Assembly (NCBI RefSeq): GCF_012935325.2
Contig: NZ_JABBYG020000022.1
Location: 1-64,000, forward strand
Source: Paenibacillus sp. PL91
Lineage (GTDB): Bacteria > Bacillota > Bacilli > Paenibacillales > Paenibacillaceae
Reading direction: 5' to 3'
Length of the DNA stretch: 64,000 nucleotides
Each line of letters opens with the position of its first letter. Position 1 is the first letter of the stretch. A program made the position numbers and the translations under genes. This document shows, one piece after another, positions 16,719 through 25,801 of the stretch. Under the pieces are notes generated by a model that did no database searches, was not told the origin of the DNA, and saw nothing but the letters and a program-made list of their open reading frames with translations.

Positions 16719-17657
16719 CTACTTCACGAGTAGCATGCGCTCCAAGGACAAACGGGCTTGATCCGCAACATGAGGCGGTACATAAATTTGAGGCTGCATC
16801 GTTTCCAAGCATTTCACGAGCTTCTTCAAATTGTTGACCTTCATGTTCGGGCAAACCAAATATTTAGACGCAAAATGGAATGTTTTCCCTGGGCTGTCCA
16901 AACGAAGCTGGTAGCCTGTACCATCCTCTGTGCCTACGATAAACTCCTGGCAATCCGATTCTTTACAATATTTTATGATTGCGGTTGTACTGCCTACAAA
17001 ATCGCCAAGCTCAACAACCTCCGGACGGCATTCCGGGTGAACCACAAACTGTGCGTTCGGATATTTCGCTTTCATTTCTTCTACGTCTTTCACCGTGAGC
17101 ATGTCATGCGTATTGCAGTAGCCTTCCCAAATAATCATTTTCTTGTCCGTGTTCTGCTGTACGTAGTGGCCAAGGTTTTTGTCCGGTACCCAGATGACCT
17201 CGTCGCCCTCTACCGAGTTGACAACCTTAACCGCATTCGCTGATGTACAGCAAATGTCAGTCTCCGCCTTGATTTCTGCAGATGAGTTGATATACGTAAC
17301 AACCTTTGCATTTGGATGCTGCGCTTTCAGCTTGCGCAAGCCGTCCACGCTTACCATGTCTGCCATCGGGCAGCCGGCACGCTCATCGGGAATGATTACC
17401 GTCTTGTTTGGCGCCAAAATTTTCGCGCTCTCGCCCATGAAGTGAACGCCGCAGAATACGATAACATCGGCATCCGTTTGGGCTGCCTTCTGCGCAAGCA
17501 GGAAGGAATCTCCGCGGAAATCTGCTACCTCTTGAATTTCATCACGTTGATAATAATGAGCTAAAATGATAGCATTCCGTTCTTTCTTCAACTGTAACAA
17601 CCGTTCACGCAGCTCACGGTTTTGCTCCGCCTTGCGTTCCAGTGCCAGTGCTTCCAC
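16719..17657 (-). CDS. nadA: quinolinate synthase
   Basis: 312 residues from the GTG at 17657, supported by AGGAGAGGA six bases upstream. A longer frame upstream lacks a ribosome site. It is an iron-sulfur enzyme that condenses iminoaspartate and dihydroxyacetone phosphate to quinolinate. Likely cluster cysteines are Cys69 (FCGVHFM), Cys210 (HPECRPE) and Cys269 (LVCPNMK). The early HYYQRDEIQ and VPDKNLGHYV motifs are typical. It is first gene of nadABC. Confidence 0.95.
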   Translation of the reverse strand: MEALALERKAEQNRELRERLLQLKKERNAIILAHYYQRDEIQEVADFRGDSFLLAQKAAQTDADVIVFCGVHFMGESAKILAPNKTVIIPDERAGCPMADMVSVDGLRKLKAQHPNAKVVTYINSSAEIKAETDICCTSANAVKVVNSVEGDEVIWVPDKNLGHYVQQNTDKKMIIWEGYCNTHDMLTVKDVEEMKAKYPNAQFVVHPECRPEVVELGDFVGSTTAIIKYCKESDCQEFIVGTEDGTGYQLRLDSPGKTFHFASKYLVCPNMKVNNLKKLVKCLETMQPQIYVPPHVADQARLSLERMLLVK

Positions 17658-17803
17658 AGTAGATCCTCTCCTCTTATGAGGGATGGGGGATAAAGCCCAT
17701 TCCGTTATACGGTAAGCTGAACTTTGTGAATTGATGCACAAACTTAGAAAGTCGCTCACCTATAGTTTAAACCAAAAGGGATAAATTCATTTGATTAAGA
17801 TTT

Positions 17804-17832
17804 AATTTACACGTGGTAGATGCTACTGTCAA
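17804..17832 (-). promoter_or_regulatory. nadABC promoter with imperfect dyad
   Basis: TTGACA (17827-17832) and TAAATT (17804-17809) have 17 bases between. The spacer region contains an imperfect inverted repeat (GTAG-cat-CTAC and flanks TTGACA / TGTAA). NAD operons of this phylum are commonly repressed by NiaR (NadR/YrxA). Whether this dyad is its site is unproven. Confidence 0.55.
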
Positions 17833-17920
17833 TGTATTAAAGGCCATTTTCGGGCTGCTTCTTAAAATTAATTAGCAAGCAGGCTATCCAAGGGCAAAGA
17901 TCAACTTATTTAGGCATTCA

Positions 17921-17961
17921 AAAAATGAAAAGAGTCTCCATCCATAATGAGATAGAGACCC
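17921..17961 (-). terminator. terminator of the nucleoside ABC transporter operon
   Basis: Minus-strand hairpin GGTCTC-t-ATC / GGAT-g-GAGAC followed by TCTTTTCATTTTTT, 17 bases after the last permease stop. Confidence 0.8.
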
Positions 17962-17977
17962 TTGCATCTTATAAAAG

Positions 17978-18940
17978 TTACCGCTTAGCGGGATCGTAAG
18001 GCTGCCCAAGTGCTGAAGGTGCATTCGAGCGGCCGACAGCGCCTGCCAGTACGACTAGCGTCAATACGTAAGGCAGCATGTAGAAAAACTCGACCGGAAT
18101 TTGCTTCGAGAATTCAAACAGCTGTGCAAAGCTTCTTAGTGCTTGCGCAAGGCCAAAGAACATGGCTGCGCCAACAACGCCTAGCGGGTTCCATTTGCCG
18201 AAAATCAGCGCTGCCAGCGCGATAAAGCCTTGGCCCGAAATCGTATTATGCGCAAAGCTGCTTGTCGTGGTCAGCGTAATCGTTGCGCCGCCAAGACCTG
18301 CGAGCGCTCCGCTGAGCAATACGCCGATATAACGATATTTCGTAACGCTGATTCCAACCGTGTCTGCCGAGCTAGGATGCTCGCCCACCGCACGAAGCCG
18401 TAAGCCAAATGGCGTGCGGAAAAGAACAAAATAACTGACAGCTGCAAGAATAATGACAATATAGGTTGTCGGATACGCAGTAAATATCGCTTTCCCAAGC
18501 AGCGGTATATCCGATAAGAAAGGTATTTTCATTTTATGAAATACGTTTGCAAGCTGCGGTGTTTGTCCTGAACCATCATATAAGCTTTTTGTTAAGTATA
18601 GGGACAAGCCGAGCGAGAAAATGTTAATAACGACGCCCACGACCGTTTGATCGGCCCGGAACGTGATCGTGGATACGGCATGCAGCAGTGAAACCAAAAC
18701 ACCATATATGGCTGCCGCTACAAGTCCGATCCAAGGCGACGCATTTCCGAGGCCTGCTTGTATCGCATATTCGGTTGCAACCGCAGCAGCGAACGCACCG
18801 GATACCATCAAGCCCTCAAGCCCAATATTGACGACACCTGAACGCTCGGAGTACATTCCCCCGAGTGCTGTAAAGATAAGAGCGGTGGAAAACACGAGAG
18901 TTGTATTAATAAGCTGTCCAATGACATCGACTACGTTCAT
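17978..18940 (-). CDS. nucleoside ABC transporter permease (NupQ-like)
   Basis: 320 residues from the ATG at 18940 (AGGAGG nine bases upstream). It is a multi-span permease of the BmpA-associated nucleoside family, with about eight membrane helices. Family marks are YSERSGVVNIGLEGLMVSGAF and the cytoplasmic loop RTPFGLRLRAVGEHPSSADTVG. The start follows the stop of the first permease by one base. With the preceding genes it matches B. subtilis nupNOPQ (guanosine import); the actual substrate is inferred from that family. Confidence 0.9.
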   Translation of the reverse strand: MNVVDVIGQLINTTLVFSTALIFTALGGMYSERSGVVNIGLEGLMVSGAFAAAVATEYAIQAGLGNASPWIGLVAAAIYGVLVSLLHAVSTITFRADQTVVGVVINIFSLGLSLYLTKSLYDGSGQTPQLANVFHKMKIPFLSDIPLLGKAIFTAYPTTYIVIILAAVSYFVLFRTPFGLRLRAVGEHPSSADTVGISVTKYRYIGVLLSGALAGLGGATITLTTTSSFAHNTISGQGFIALAALIFGKWNPLGVVGAAMFFGLAQALRSFAQLFEFSKQIPVEFFYMLPYVLTLVVLAGAVGRSNAPSALGQPYDPAKR

Positions 18941-18941
18941 T

Positions 18942-20024
18942 TTACACCGCCTCCTTCCGCTTGCTTGCACGTTTATTTAGAAAAGGCTTTAGGAACCACT
19001 TCACCAAACCATGCGAAGCAACGAAGAAAATAACGGCGCCGATAACGATGCGCACAACTTCGGGCGGAACGCCTGCGCCAAAGCTCATGCCGGCCGAGCC
19101 GTAGCTGAGTCCGCCGAACAAGATCGCGCCAAGCAGTACGCCTATCGGCGTATTGCCGCCAAGCAATGCTACCGCAATGCCATCGAACCCGTATCCCGGT
19201 GAAGCAGCCATAACCGTCTGGTTGCCGAATACGCCCAAAATTTCAAACACGCCGCCTAGGCCGGCAAATACACCGCTTATGAACATCGATTTAACCATCG
19301 TTAATTTAACGTTCATCCCCGCATATAGTGCTGCATCGGGATTATGTCCTACCGCGCGAAGCTCATAGCCTTGCTTCGTACGCCAAAGCACGATATAGAA
19401 CACGACGATGCAGATGAGCGCAATGATCGTTCCCCAGTGCATCCGAGCATTGTCCGTCAATTTGATAAGCCAGTCAATCTTCACCATTGCCGATTCATGA
19501 ACAGGCATCGATTTCTGCTGACCCTTCTCAACTAGAAACTTTGCAATAATAAAGTTAGAGAAGAACAAGGCGATCCAATTCAGCATAATGGAAGAAATAA
19601 CTTCATTAACGCCTCGTTTGGCTTTCAAATAACCAGCAATTGCAGCCCATAATCCTCCGAATAGAGCACCCGTAATAATAGCAAGCGGAGCATGGATATA
19701 CCAAGGCAAGTCCAGCAGCACGCCTATAATCGTCGCGCCTGTCATGCCCATTACAAATTGTCCCTCTACCCCGATATTGAAAAGTCCAGTACGGAAAGCG
19801 AACGAAACCGCGAGTCCCGTGAAGATCAATGGAGTAATCGCCCGAACGGCTTCGCCCATGTTGTAAGGGGTGCTAAAGAGCTTATCCAGCAATGAGCTGT
19901 AAGCGAGAATTGGATTGTAGCCTCCTGCTAACATTGCAATCGCGCCAATCAATAACCCGAGTATGATCGCTACACCGGGAATAAGGATAGATGATTTATT
20001 AAATATTTTCTTTAATGTTTCCAT
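18942..20024 (-). CDS. nucleoside ABC transporter permease (NupP-like)
   Basis: 360 residues, integral membrane. First helix at about 12-34, then AFRTGLFNIGVEGQFVMGMTGA, which is typical of this permease pair. The coupling loop is RTKQGYELRAVGHNPDAALYAGM. The C-terminal tail is strongly basic. It pairs with the 17978-18940 permease and is driven by the ATPase just upstream. Confidence 0.9.
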   Translation of the reverse strand: METLKKIFNKSSILIPGVAIILGLLIGAIAMLAGGYNPILAYSSLLDKLFSTPYNMGEAVRAITPLIFTGLAVSFAFRTGLFNIGVEGQFVMGMTGATIIGVLLDLPWYIHAPLAIITGALFGGLWAAIAGYLKAKRGVNEVISSIMLNWIALFFSNFIIAKFLVEKGQQKSMPVHESAMVKIDWLIKLTDNARMHWGTIIALICIVVFYIVLWRTKQGYELRAVGHNPDAALYAGMNVKLTMVKSMFISGVFAGLGGVFEILGVFGNQTVMAASPGYGFDGIAVALLGGNTPIGVLLGAILFGGLSYGSAGMSFGAGVPPEVVRIVIGAVIFFVASHGLVKWFLKPFLNKRASKRKEAV

Positions 20025-20029
20025 ATACG

Positions 20030-21574
20030 CTATCCTCTCCCCTCTGATGCAGCAACGGCCGACTTATTGCCTGCCATCATCAAACCAAGCTGTTGATCAT
20101 CCCTGCGCTCAGCGTCAACCTCGCCCATTAGCTTGCCTTCGTACATGACCGCAATACGATCGGAAAGAGCATAAAGCTCATCAAGCTCGAAGGATACAAG
20201 CAAGATCGCCTTACCTTCATTGCGGGCTTGCACCAGCCGCTTATGCACATATTCAATTGCACCGATATCGAGTCCGCGTGTCGGCTGCACAGCAATAAGC
20301 AGATCAGGGTCCTTATGCAGCTCACGTGCGATAATTGCTTTTTGCTGATTGCCTCCAGAGAGAGCGCGTGCATGAGTATGGATACCTGACGAGCGTACAT
20401 CAAATTCCGTTACGAGATTGTCGGCCAGCTTGTCCATTGCATCGTAGTCAATAAACATCGAACGGCCAAATTCCGGCTCAAAGTAAGTATTTAAAATCAT
20501 ATTTTCACTAACCGAGAAATCAAGCACCAAACCGTGCTTATGCCGATCCTCTGGAATGTGGCCTACGCCTGCAACAGTAATTTGGCGAGGGGAGAGATTC
20601 GTCATATCCCGTCCATTCAGCTTCACGCTGCCGCCATCTAGTTTGCGCATTCCCGTAATCGCGTAAATAAGCTCGCTTTGACCGTTGCCGTCAACGCCGG
20701 CAATACCGACAATTTCTCCGGCACGAATGTTAAAGGTAGTGCCATTCAAGGCATTTTTGCCATGCTCGCCCTTCATTTGCAGATCATCAACCGAAAGAAC
20801 AACCTTGCCAGGCTCGTTTTTCGTCTTCTTGACCTCGAAGGATACATCCCTGCCTACCATAAGCTCAGCAAGCTGTTGTTCATTCGTATCCTCTGTACTA
20901 ACGGTTTTGACAACCTTGCCTCGTCTAATAACCGTTACAGAGTCGGCAAGCGCCATAACCTCTTTTAATTTATGCGTTATAATAATAATCGACTTGCCTT
21001 CCGCAGCCAAATTGCGAATGATCTCGATCAACTCTTCAATTTCCTGTACGGTTAGAACGGCTGTCGGCTCATCGAAAATAACGATTTCAGCACCACGGTA
21101 CAACGTTTTCAAAATTTCAACCCGCTGCTGCGTGCCTACCGTAATATCTTTAATCCGCGCCTGAGGGTCTACTTTCAGACCATAGCGTTCGGAGATTGCC
21201 CGAACCTTCTCATTTGCAAGCTTATAATCGATTTTCATACCTTTGACAGGTTCATTGCCAAGGACAATATTTTCAGCAACCGTAAAAGGCTGTACCAGCT
21301 TGAAATGCTGATGCACCATGCCGATGCCTAAATCAATAGCTTTTGACGCGCCCTCTATGACGGTCTGCTCGCCATTAATCCAAATTTCACCTTCATCGGG
21401 TTGATATAATCCAAATAAAATGTTCATAAGCGTCGACTTTCCCGCGCCATTCTCACCTAAAAGCGCATGGATTTCGCCTTTTTTTAATTCAAAATTGATG
21501 GAATCATTTGCAACCAATCCTGGGAAGCGTTTCGTAATACCCTTTAATTGCACTGCTGTCAAACTCCGGTCCAT
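20030..21574 (-). CDS. nucleoside ABC transporter ATPase, two-domain (NupO-like)
   Basis: 514 residues from the ATG at 21574, nine bases after GGGGAG. There are two fused nucleotide-binding domains. The first has Walker A GENGAGKST and Walker B IVIFDEPTAVL. In the second the Walker A is changed to GVDGNGQSE, normal for this sugar/nucleoside class, while LSGGNQQK is intact. It powers import by the two permeases. A terminator-like hairpin separates it from the binding protein gene. Confidence 0.93.
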   Translation of the reverse strand: MDRSLTAVQLKGITKRFPGLVANDSINFELKKGEIHALLGENGAGKSTLMNILFGLYQPDEGEIWINGEQTVIEGASKAIDLGIGMVHQHFKLVQPFTVAENIVLGNEPVKGMKIDYKLANEKVRAISERYGLKVDPQARIKDITVGTQQRVEILKTLYRGAEIVIFDEPTAVLTVQEIEELIEIIRNLAAEGKSIIIITHKLKEVMALADSVTVIRRGKVVKTVSTEDTNEQQLAELMVGRDVSFEVKKTKNEPGKVVLSVDDLQMKGEHGKNALNGTTFNIRAGEIVGIAGVDGNGQSELIYAITGMRKLDGGSVKLNGRDMTNLSPRQITVAGVGHIPEDRHKHGLVLDFSVSENMILNTYFEPEFGRSMFIDYDAMDKLADNLVTEFDVRSSGIHTHARALSGGNQQKAIIARELHKDPDLLIAVQPTRGLDIGAIEYVHKRLVQARNEGKAILLVSFELDELYALSDRIAVMYEGKLMGEVDAERRDDQQLGLMMAGNKSAVAASEGRG

Positions 21575-21610
21575 TCTCATCATCTCCCCGGTTTTCTAAC
21601 ACTGACTAAC

Positions 21611-21651
21611 CAGCCTAAAAAAAGAACAAAGACCGGCCGAAGCCGGTCTTG
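21611..21651 (-). terminator. intra-operon terminator after the binding-protein gene
   Basis: AAGACCGG-cttcgg-CCGGTCTT followed by TGTTCTTTTTTT on the minus strand, between the BMP lipoprotein and its ATPase. Partial read-through would give more binding protein than membrane subunits. No separate promoter for the ATPase was recognised. Confidence 0.85.
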
Positions 21652-21705
21652 TCTGATACATCGACAAACGATCCTCAAACAAAGGATACCTTTGAATAAA
21701 GGAAA

Positions 21706-22758
21706 CTATTCAGTCGGTACCTTAATTTCGCCGCTAACGATTTTTGCTTTATATTCATCTACTTTTGCAAGTACATCAGCAGGAACGTTCTTGCTTGTCG
21801 CTGGCAAGCCTACTGCATCGTCCTTCAAACCAAGCTCTTGCGTCGTTCCGCCAGCAAAGTTGCCTGCAATCAGATCTTTAGAAACTTTATGAACCGCTGC
21901 ATCTACGCCCTTCATCATCGATGTAAGCGTAATTTCATCGCCAAACTCAAGCGATTGGTCTTTGTCTACGCCGATAACCCAAACGTCATCTCCGTTATCT
22001 TTACGAGCTTTTGCTTCATTGAATACGCCATTGCCTGTAGCGCCAGCAGCGTGGAAAATAATATCAATGCCAGAATCATACATAGTTGCTGCTGACAATT
22101 TACCAAGGTCAGGCTTACCGAAGTCGCCAGTATACTCAGCTTTTATTGTCGCATCTGGCTTAACTGCTTTTACGCCCGCTGCGAAGCCTGCTTCAAAACG
22201 TTTGATAACCGGAATTTCCATACCGCCTACAAAACCGATTTTGTTTGTTTTGGTCATAAGACCTGCAACAACACCTACAAGGAAAGAGCCTTCATGCTCA
22301 GCGAAAGTGATCGAAGCAACGTTTGGCGCTTCAATTACGCTGTCAATAACCGCCAGCTTTGCATCAGGATTCTCTTTTGCCACTTTGCTAAGCGCGTCAT
22401 TGAACAAGAAGCCAATACCCCAAGTCAGGTTGTAGCCTTCTTTAACGAAGCTGTTTAGGTTCGGCTCCATGTCTGCTTCGCCTTTGCTTTCCAAGAACTT
22501 TGTTGCTGCGCCTGTTTCAGCTGTTACTTTCTGTAGAGCTTCCCATGCGCTCTGGTTAAAGGATTTGTCATGTACGCCGCCGACGTCAGTAACCATACCG
22601 ATTTTAAAATCTTTACCCGTACCGTCGGATTCTACTTTGGCACCTTCATTTGTGTTTGTGCCTGCGCCGCCCTCATTGTTATTCTTCGCTCCGCAAGCTG
22701 ACAACACTAGTGTCAAAGCGATCATCATAACGAGCATAAAGCTAAATGTTTTTTTCAT
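21706..22758 (-). CDS. BMP-family nucleoside-binding lipoprotein (NupN-like)
   Basis: 350 residues. Signal peptide with lipobox LVLSAC (Cys21), then a Gly/Asn-rich linker. The BMP fold shows IGMVTDVGGVHDKSFNQSAWEAL and IDVIFHAAG-like IDIIFHAAGATGNGVF segments. It is held on the outer face of the membrane and delivers nucleosides (probably guanosine or other purines) to the permeases. It is the first gene of the transporter operon and has its own promoter. Confidence 0.93.
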   Translation of the reverse strand: MKKTFSFMLVMMIALTLVLSACGAKNNNEGGAGTNTNEGAKVESDGTGKDFKIGMVTDVGGVHDKSFNQSAWEALQKVTAETGAATKFLESKGEADMEPNLNSFVKEGYNLTWGIGFLFNDALSKVAKENPDAKLAVIDSVIEAPNVASITFAEHEGSFLVGVVAGLMTKTNKIGFVGGMEIPVIKRFEAGFAAGVKAVKPDATIKAEYTGDFGKPDLGKLSAATMYDSGIDIIFHAAGATGNGVFNEAKARKDNGDDVWVIGVDKDQSLEFGDEITLTSMMKGVDAAVHKVSKDLIAGNFAGGTTQELGLKDDAVGLPATSKNVPADVLAKVDEYKAKIVSGEIKVPTE

Positions 22759-22847
22759 GCGTGTTCTCTCCCTTGCTCAAATTTAGGTAAAGCCGTGCAA
22801 CCCCTGATTACTTTCTTATTCTTGCTGTTTCTGGCCGCTATTATTTC

Positions 22848-22875
22848 ATTATAGTTACAAAAAAATTTACGTCAA
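22848..22875 (-). promoter_or_regulatory. promoter of the nucleoside transporter operon
   Basis: TTGACG (22870-22875) and TATAAT (22848-22853) have a 16-base spacer. No purine riboswitch core was found in the ~90-base leader. Confidence 0.6.
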
Positions 22876-23034
22876 TGATTCTGTGTTAGGTTATATAACA
22901 TTAAATCACTGATAAGGATTTTGCGTAACATATATGTAACATTTTGGCCGAAAAAGGTAAACCTTCATGTAAGATTCTCTATTTTATGTTTAAGGTTTAT
23001 ACCCGTATTATAGGCTAAATCCGAACATTAATAA

Positions 23035-23083
23035 AGAAAAAAATAGTCGTCCTGCTACTTGTAAAGAGTAGCAGGACGACTAT
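23035..23083 (-). terminator. ftsH terminator
   Basis: Perfect 17-bp stem (ATAGTCGTCCTGCTACT and its complement) with a 7-base loop and a following T run. It ends the yabS-to-ftsH gene string. Confidence 0.93.
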
Positions 23084-23105
23084 AGGCAACCTTTAATAGT
23101 AAAAT

Positions 23106-25112
23106 CTACTCGGTCTTATCCGGATCTTCCGGGTTGTCTCGCTTCTCGAGGGAAGGAGCTTTAATCTCATCCTGCTCACGAGTTTGAATGCGTACCTTCA
23201 CATCGCCAACTGTCTCAACGATTGGTTCTACAGTTGACTCAGTTGCGGGTGCCGCTCCGTCAGACGACGGGCCGCCCTCCAAAGCCAAAGAACCGGTCTC
23301 AACCAAACGTTTAATTTGCTCGAGTTCAAGCGTTTCTTCGCTAAGCAGCGTTTGAGCAATCAAATGCATTTCCTTGCTCTTCTCTGACAATAGCTTCTTC
23401 GCACGATCGTAACAGCCAGTTATAATGGATTGCATCTCTTGGTCAATCTCGTAGGCAATCGCATCGGAGTAGTTCTGTTCATGGCCGATATCGCGGCCTA
23501 GGAATACTTGGCCTTGCGAGCTGCCGAATTGCATCGGTCCAAGCTTATCGCTCATACCGTATTCCATAATCATCGCACGCACGATACTGGTCGCTTGTTT
23601 AAAGTCGCTGTATGCGCCCGTTCCGATTTCACCAATAAATAGTTCTTCCGCTACGCGCCCTGCGAGAAGGCCCGTAATTTTATCAAGAAGCTCCTGCTTC
23701 GTTACAAGCATACGATCTTCCTTCGGCAGCATAATGACGTATCCGCCAGCGCGGCCGCGAGGAATAATCGTAACCTTGTGGACCATATCCGCATGCTCCA
23801 AGAAGTAGCCTGCAATGGTATGTCCCGCCTCATGGTAAGCAACAATCCGTTTCTCGCGATCACTGACAACACGGCTCTTCTTCTCCGTACCGACGATAAT
23901 CCGATCAATCGCATCATCAACCTCAACCATTGCGATATCCTTTTTATTGCGACGAGCAGCTAGAAGCGCTGCTTCATTGAGCAAGTTCTCGAGATCAGCA
24001 CCGCTGAAGCCAGTCGTGCGCTTCGCGATAACTTCAAGCTTAACGTCCTTCGCAAGCGGTTTGTTGCGTGCATGTACTTTAAGAACCGCTTCACGGCCTT
24101 TCACGTCTGGACGATCAACCGTAATTTGACGGTCAAAACGGCCCGGGCGAAGAAGTGCCGGATCAAGAATATCCGGACGGTTCGTTGCAGCAATAATAAT
24201 AATGCCTTCGTTAGCGCCAAAGCCGTCCATTTCAACGAGCAATTGGTTGAGTGTTTGCTCACGCTCATCATGACCGCCGCCAAGACCGGCGCCGCGTTGA
24301 CGACCTACAGCATCAATCTCATCGATAAAAATGATACATGGAGCGTTTTTCTTCGCATTCTCGAACAAGTCACGCACACGGGATGCGCCGACACCGACAA
24401 ACATCTCCACGAAGTCGGAACCGGAAATGCTGAAGAACGGTACGCCTGCTTCCCCTGCTACTGCACGAGCAAGCAACGTTTTACCTGTACCCGGAGGACC
24501 AACGAGCAATACGCCCTTCGGTATGCGAGCGCCTACCAGGTTGAATTTGCGCGGATCCTTCAAGAAGTCTACAACCTCAACGAGCTCTTGCTTCTCCTCG
24601 TCTGCGCCAGCGACATCTTCAAATGTAATCCGCTTCTTCTCATTATCATAAAGCCGCGCTTTGCTCTTGCCAAAGTTCATCACTTTGCCGCCGCCGCCCT
24701 GAGCTTGATTCATCAAGAAGAAGAACAGGACAAAGATAATGACAAACGGGATGATGGAAGTGAGGAATGTAAGCCAAATGCTTGGCTGGTCCATTTCCTT
24801 GCTTTCAAGCTGAAACCCGAACTGCTCCTGCCATGCGAGGATCTTCTCCTCCGCTTTGACGCTGACCCTAGATACAAATTGGTCGCTTTCCGCGCCTGCA
24901 GGCTTTGTATTATATTTACCAGAAACAAAATAAGTTTGATTCTCATACTTAACACTCAGTTCTTTCACATTGCCTGATTCAACTGCAGCACGTAGCTCGT
25001 CATATCGCAATCCAACTGTCGTGTCATTTTGGCTGCTGATAAATTGAAAAATCCCAACGGTCACCAAAAAGATAATTAAATAAAAACCAGTATTACGGAT
25101 GATCCGATTCAT
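23106..25112 (-). CDS. ftsH: ATP-dependent zinc metalloprotease FtsH
   Basis: 668 residues from the ATG at 25112 (GAGGAGG six bases upstream). Two N-terminal membrane helices (about 9-27 and 112-134) flank an extracytoplasmic domain. The AAA+ domain carries Walker A GPPGTGKT (~205-212), Walker B IIFIDEID (~260-267) and the SRH region TNRPDILDPALLRPGRFD. The zinc-protease motif HEAGH is at ~427-431. A variable acidic tail ends the protein. It degrades membrane and regulatory proteins. The gene order tilS-hpt-ftsH is as in B. subtilis. Confidence 0.97.
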   Translation of the reverse strand: MNRIIRNTGFYLIIFLVTVGIFQFISSQNDTTVGLRYDELRAAVESGNVKELSVKYENQTYFVSGKYNTKPAGAESDQFVSRVSVKAEEKILAWQEQFGFQLESKEMDQPSIWLTFLTSIIPFVIIFVLFFFLMNQAQGGGGKVMNFGKSKARLYDNEKKRITFEDVAGADEEKQELVEVVDFLKDPRKFNLVGARIPKGVLLVGPPGTGKTLLARAVAGEAGVPFFSISGSDFVEMFVGVGASRVRDLFENAKKNAPCIIFIDEIDAVGRQRGAGLGGGHDEREQTLNQLLVEMDGFGANEGIIIIAATNRPDILDPALLRPGRFDRQITVDRPDVKGREAVLKVHARNKPLAKDVKLEVIAKRTTGFSGADLENLLNEAALLAARRNKKDIAMVEVDDAIDRIIVGTEKKSRVVSDREKRIVAYHEAGHTIAGYFLEHADMVHKVTIIPRGRAGGYVIMLPKEDRMLVTKQELLDKITGLLAGRVAEELFIGEIGTGAYSDFKQATSIVRAMIMEYGMSDKLGPMQFGSSQGQVFLGRDIGHEQNYSDAIAYEIDQEMQSIITGCYDRAKKLLSEKSKEMHLIAQTLLSEETLELEQIKRLVETGSLALEGGPSSDGAAPATESTVEPIVETVGDVKVRIQTREQDEIKAPSLEKRDNPEDPDKTE

Positions 25113-25140
25113 CCCCAACCTCCTCTCAGACGCTTAAAAT

Positions 25141-25170
25141 ATTTTACCATAGCATGACTTTCCATAACAA
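25141..25170 (-). promoter_or_regulatory. possible ftsH promoter
   Basis: TTGTTA (25165-25170) and TAAAAT (25141-25146), spacer 18 bases, between hpt and ftsH. Confidence 0.45.
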
Positions 25171-25210
25171 TAGAGGTGTACGGAGAAGGGCATGTACGGG
25201 TGAATCGCTA

Positions 25211-25750
25211 TTATTTCTCATAGACCTGCGGCTTCAAAATGCCAATGTAAGGGAGATTGCGATATTTCTCTGCAAAATCCAGTCCATAACCGACAACAAA
25301 CTCGTCCGGCAGCGTAAATCCCTTGTAATCCGCTTCCAAGTCCACTGTGCGGCGAGCCGGCTTATCGAACAATGTAACGACGGTGACCGACTTCGCATTG
25401 CGGCGCTCAAGAACATCGATTAAATAGCTGAGCGTCAGCCCGCTGTCGATAATGTCCTCAACGATCAGAACATCGCGGCCTTCGACTGAGACATCAAGGT
25501 CTTTAATGATTTTGACAACGCCTGACGATTTAGTCGACTGCCCATAGCTTGATACGGCCATGAAATCAATTTCAAGCGGTACTGTTATTTCCTTCACCAA
25601 ATCCGCCATAAAAATAAATGCGCCCTTAAGAACGCAAATAACGAGCGGATTGCGTCCGCTAAAATCTTTGCTTAGTGTTTCACCAAGCTCTTTTACCTTG
25701 TCGCCAATTTGCTGCGCGTCATACAATACTTCTTGAATATCGTTCTGCAA
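25211..25750 (-). CDS. hpt: hypoxanthine phosphoribosyltransferase
   Basis: 179 residues. It salvages hypoxanthine and guanine with PRPP. The PRPP motif VLIVEDIIDSGLTL is intact. The N-terminal GRNPLVICVLKGAFIFMADL and the flexible-loop segment FMAVSSYG are as in the family. It fits with the nucleoside importer downstream in the window, since imported nucleosides feed this pathway. It lies between tilS and ftsH. Confidence 0.96.
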   Translation of the reverse strand: MQNDIQEVLYDAQQIGDKVKELGETLSKDFSGRNPLVICVLKGAFIFMADLVKEITVPLEIDFMAVSSYGQSTKSSGVVKIIKDLDVSVEGRDVLIVEDIIDSGLTLSYLIDVLERRNAKSVTVVTLFDKPARRTVDLEADYKGFTLPDEFVVGYGLDFAEKYRNLPYIGILKPQVYEK

Positions 25751-25801
25751 AGTAGAAATCCCCCTACGCCTTAACTATGTTTATGAGTGTACCAGTGCTT
25801 C

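Noticed and set aside
22759..22900. purine riboswitch before the nucleoside transporter
   Set aside because: The conserved loop and junction sequences of purine aptamers are absent; the leader is a simple one behind a sigma-A promoter.
24072..24977. 301-codon plus-strand open frame
   Set aside because: It lies wholly antisense to ftsH, has no family features and no ribosome site; it is a by-product of the ftsH codon pattern.
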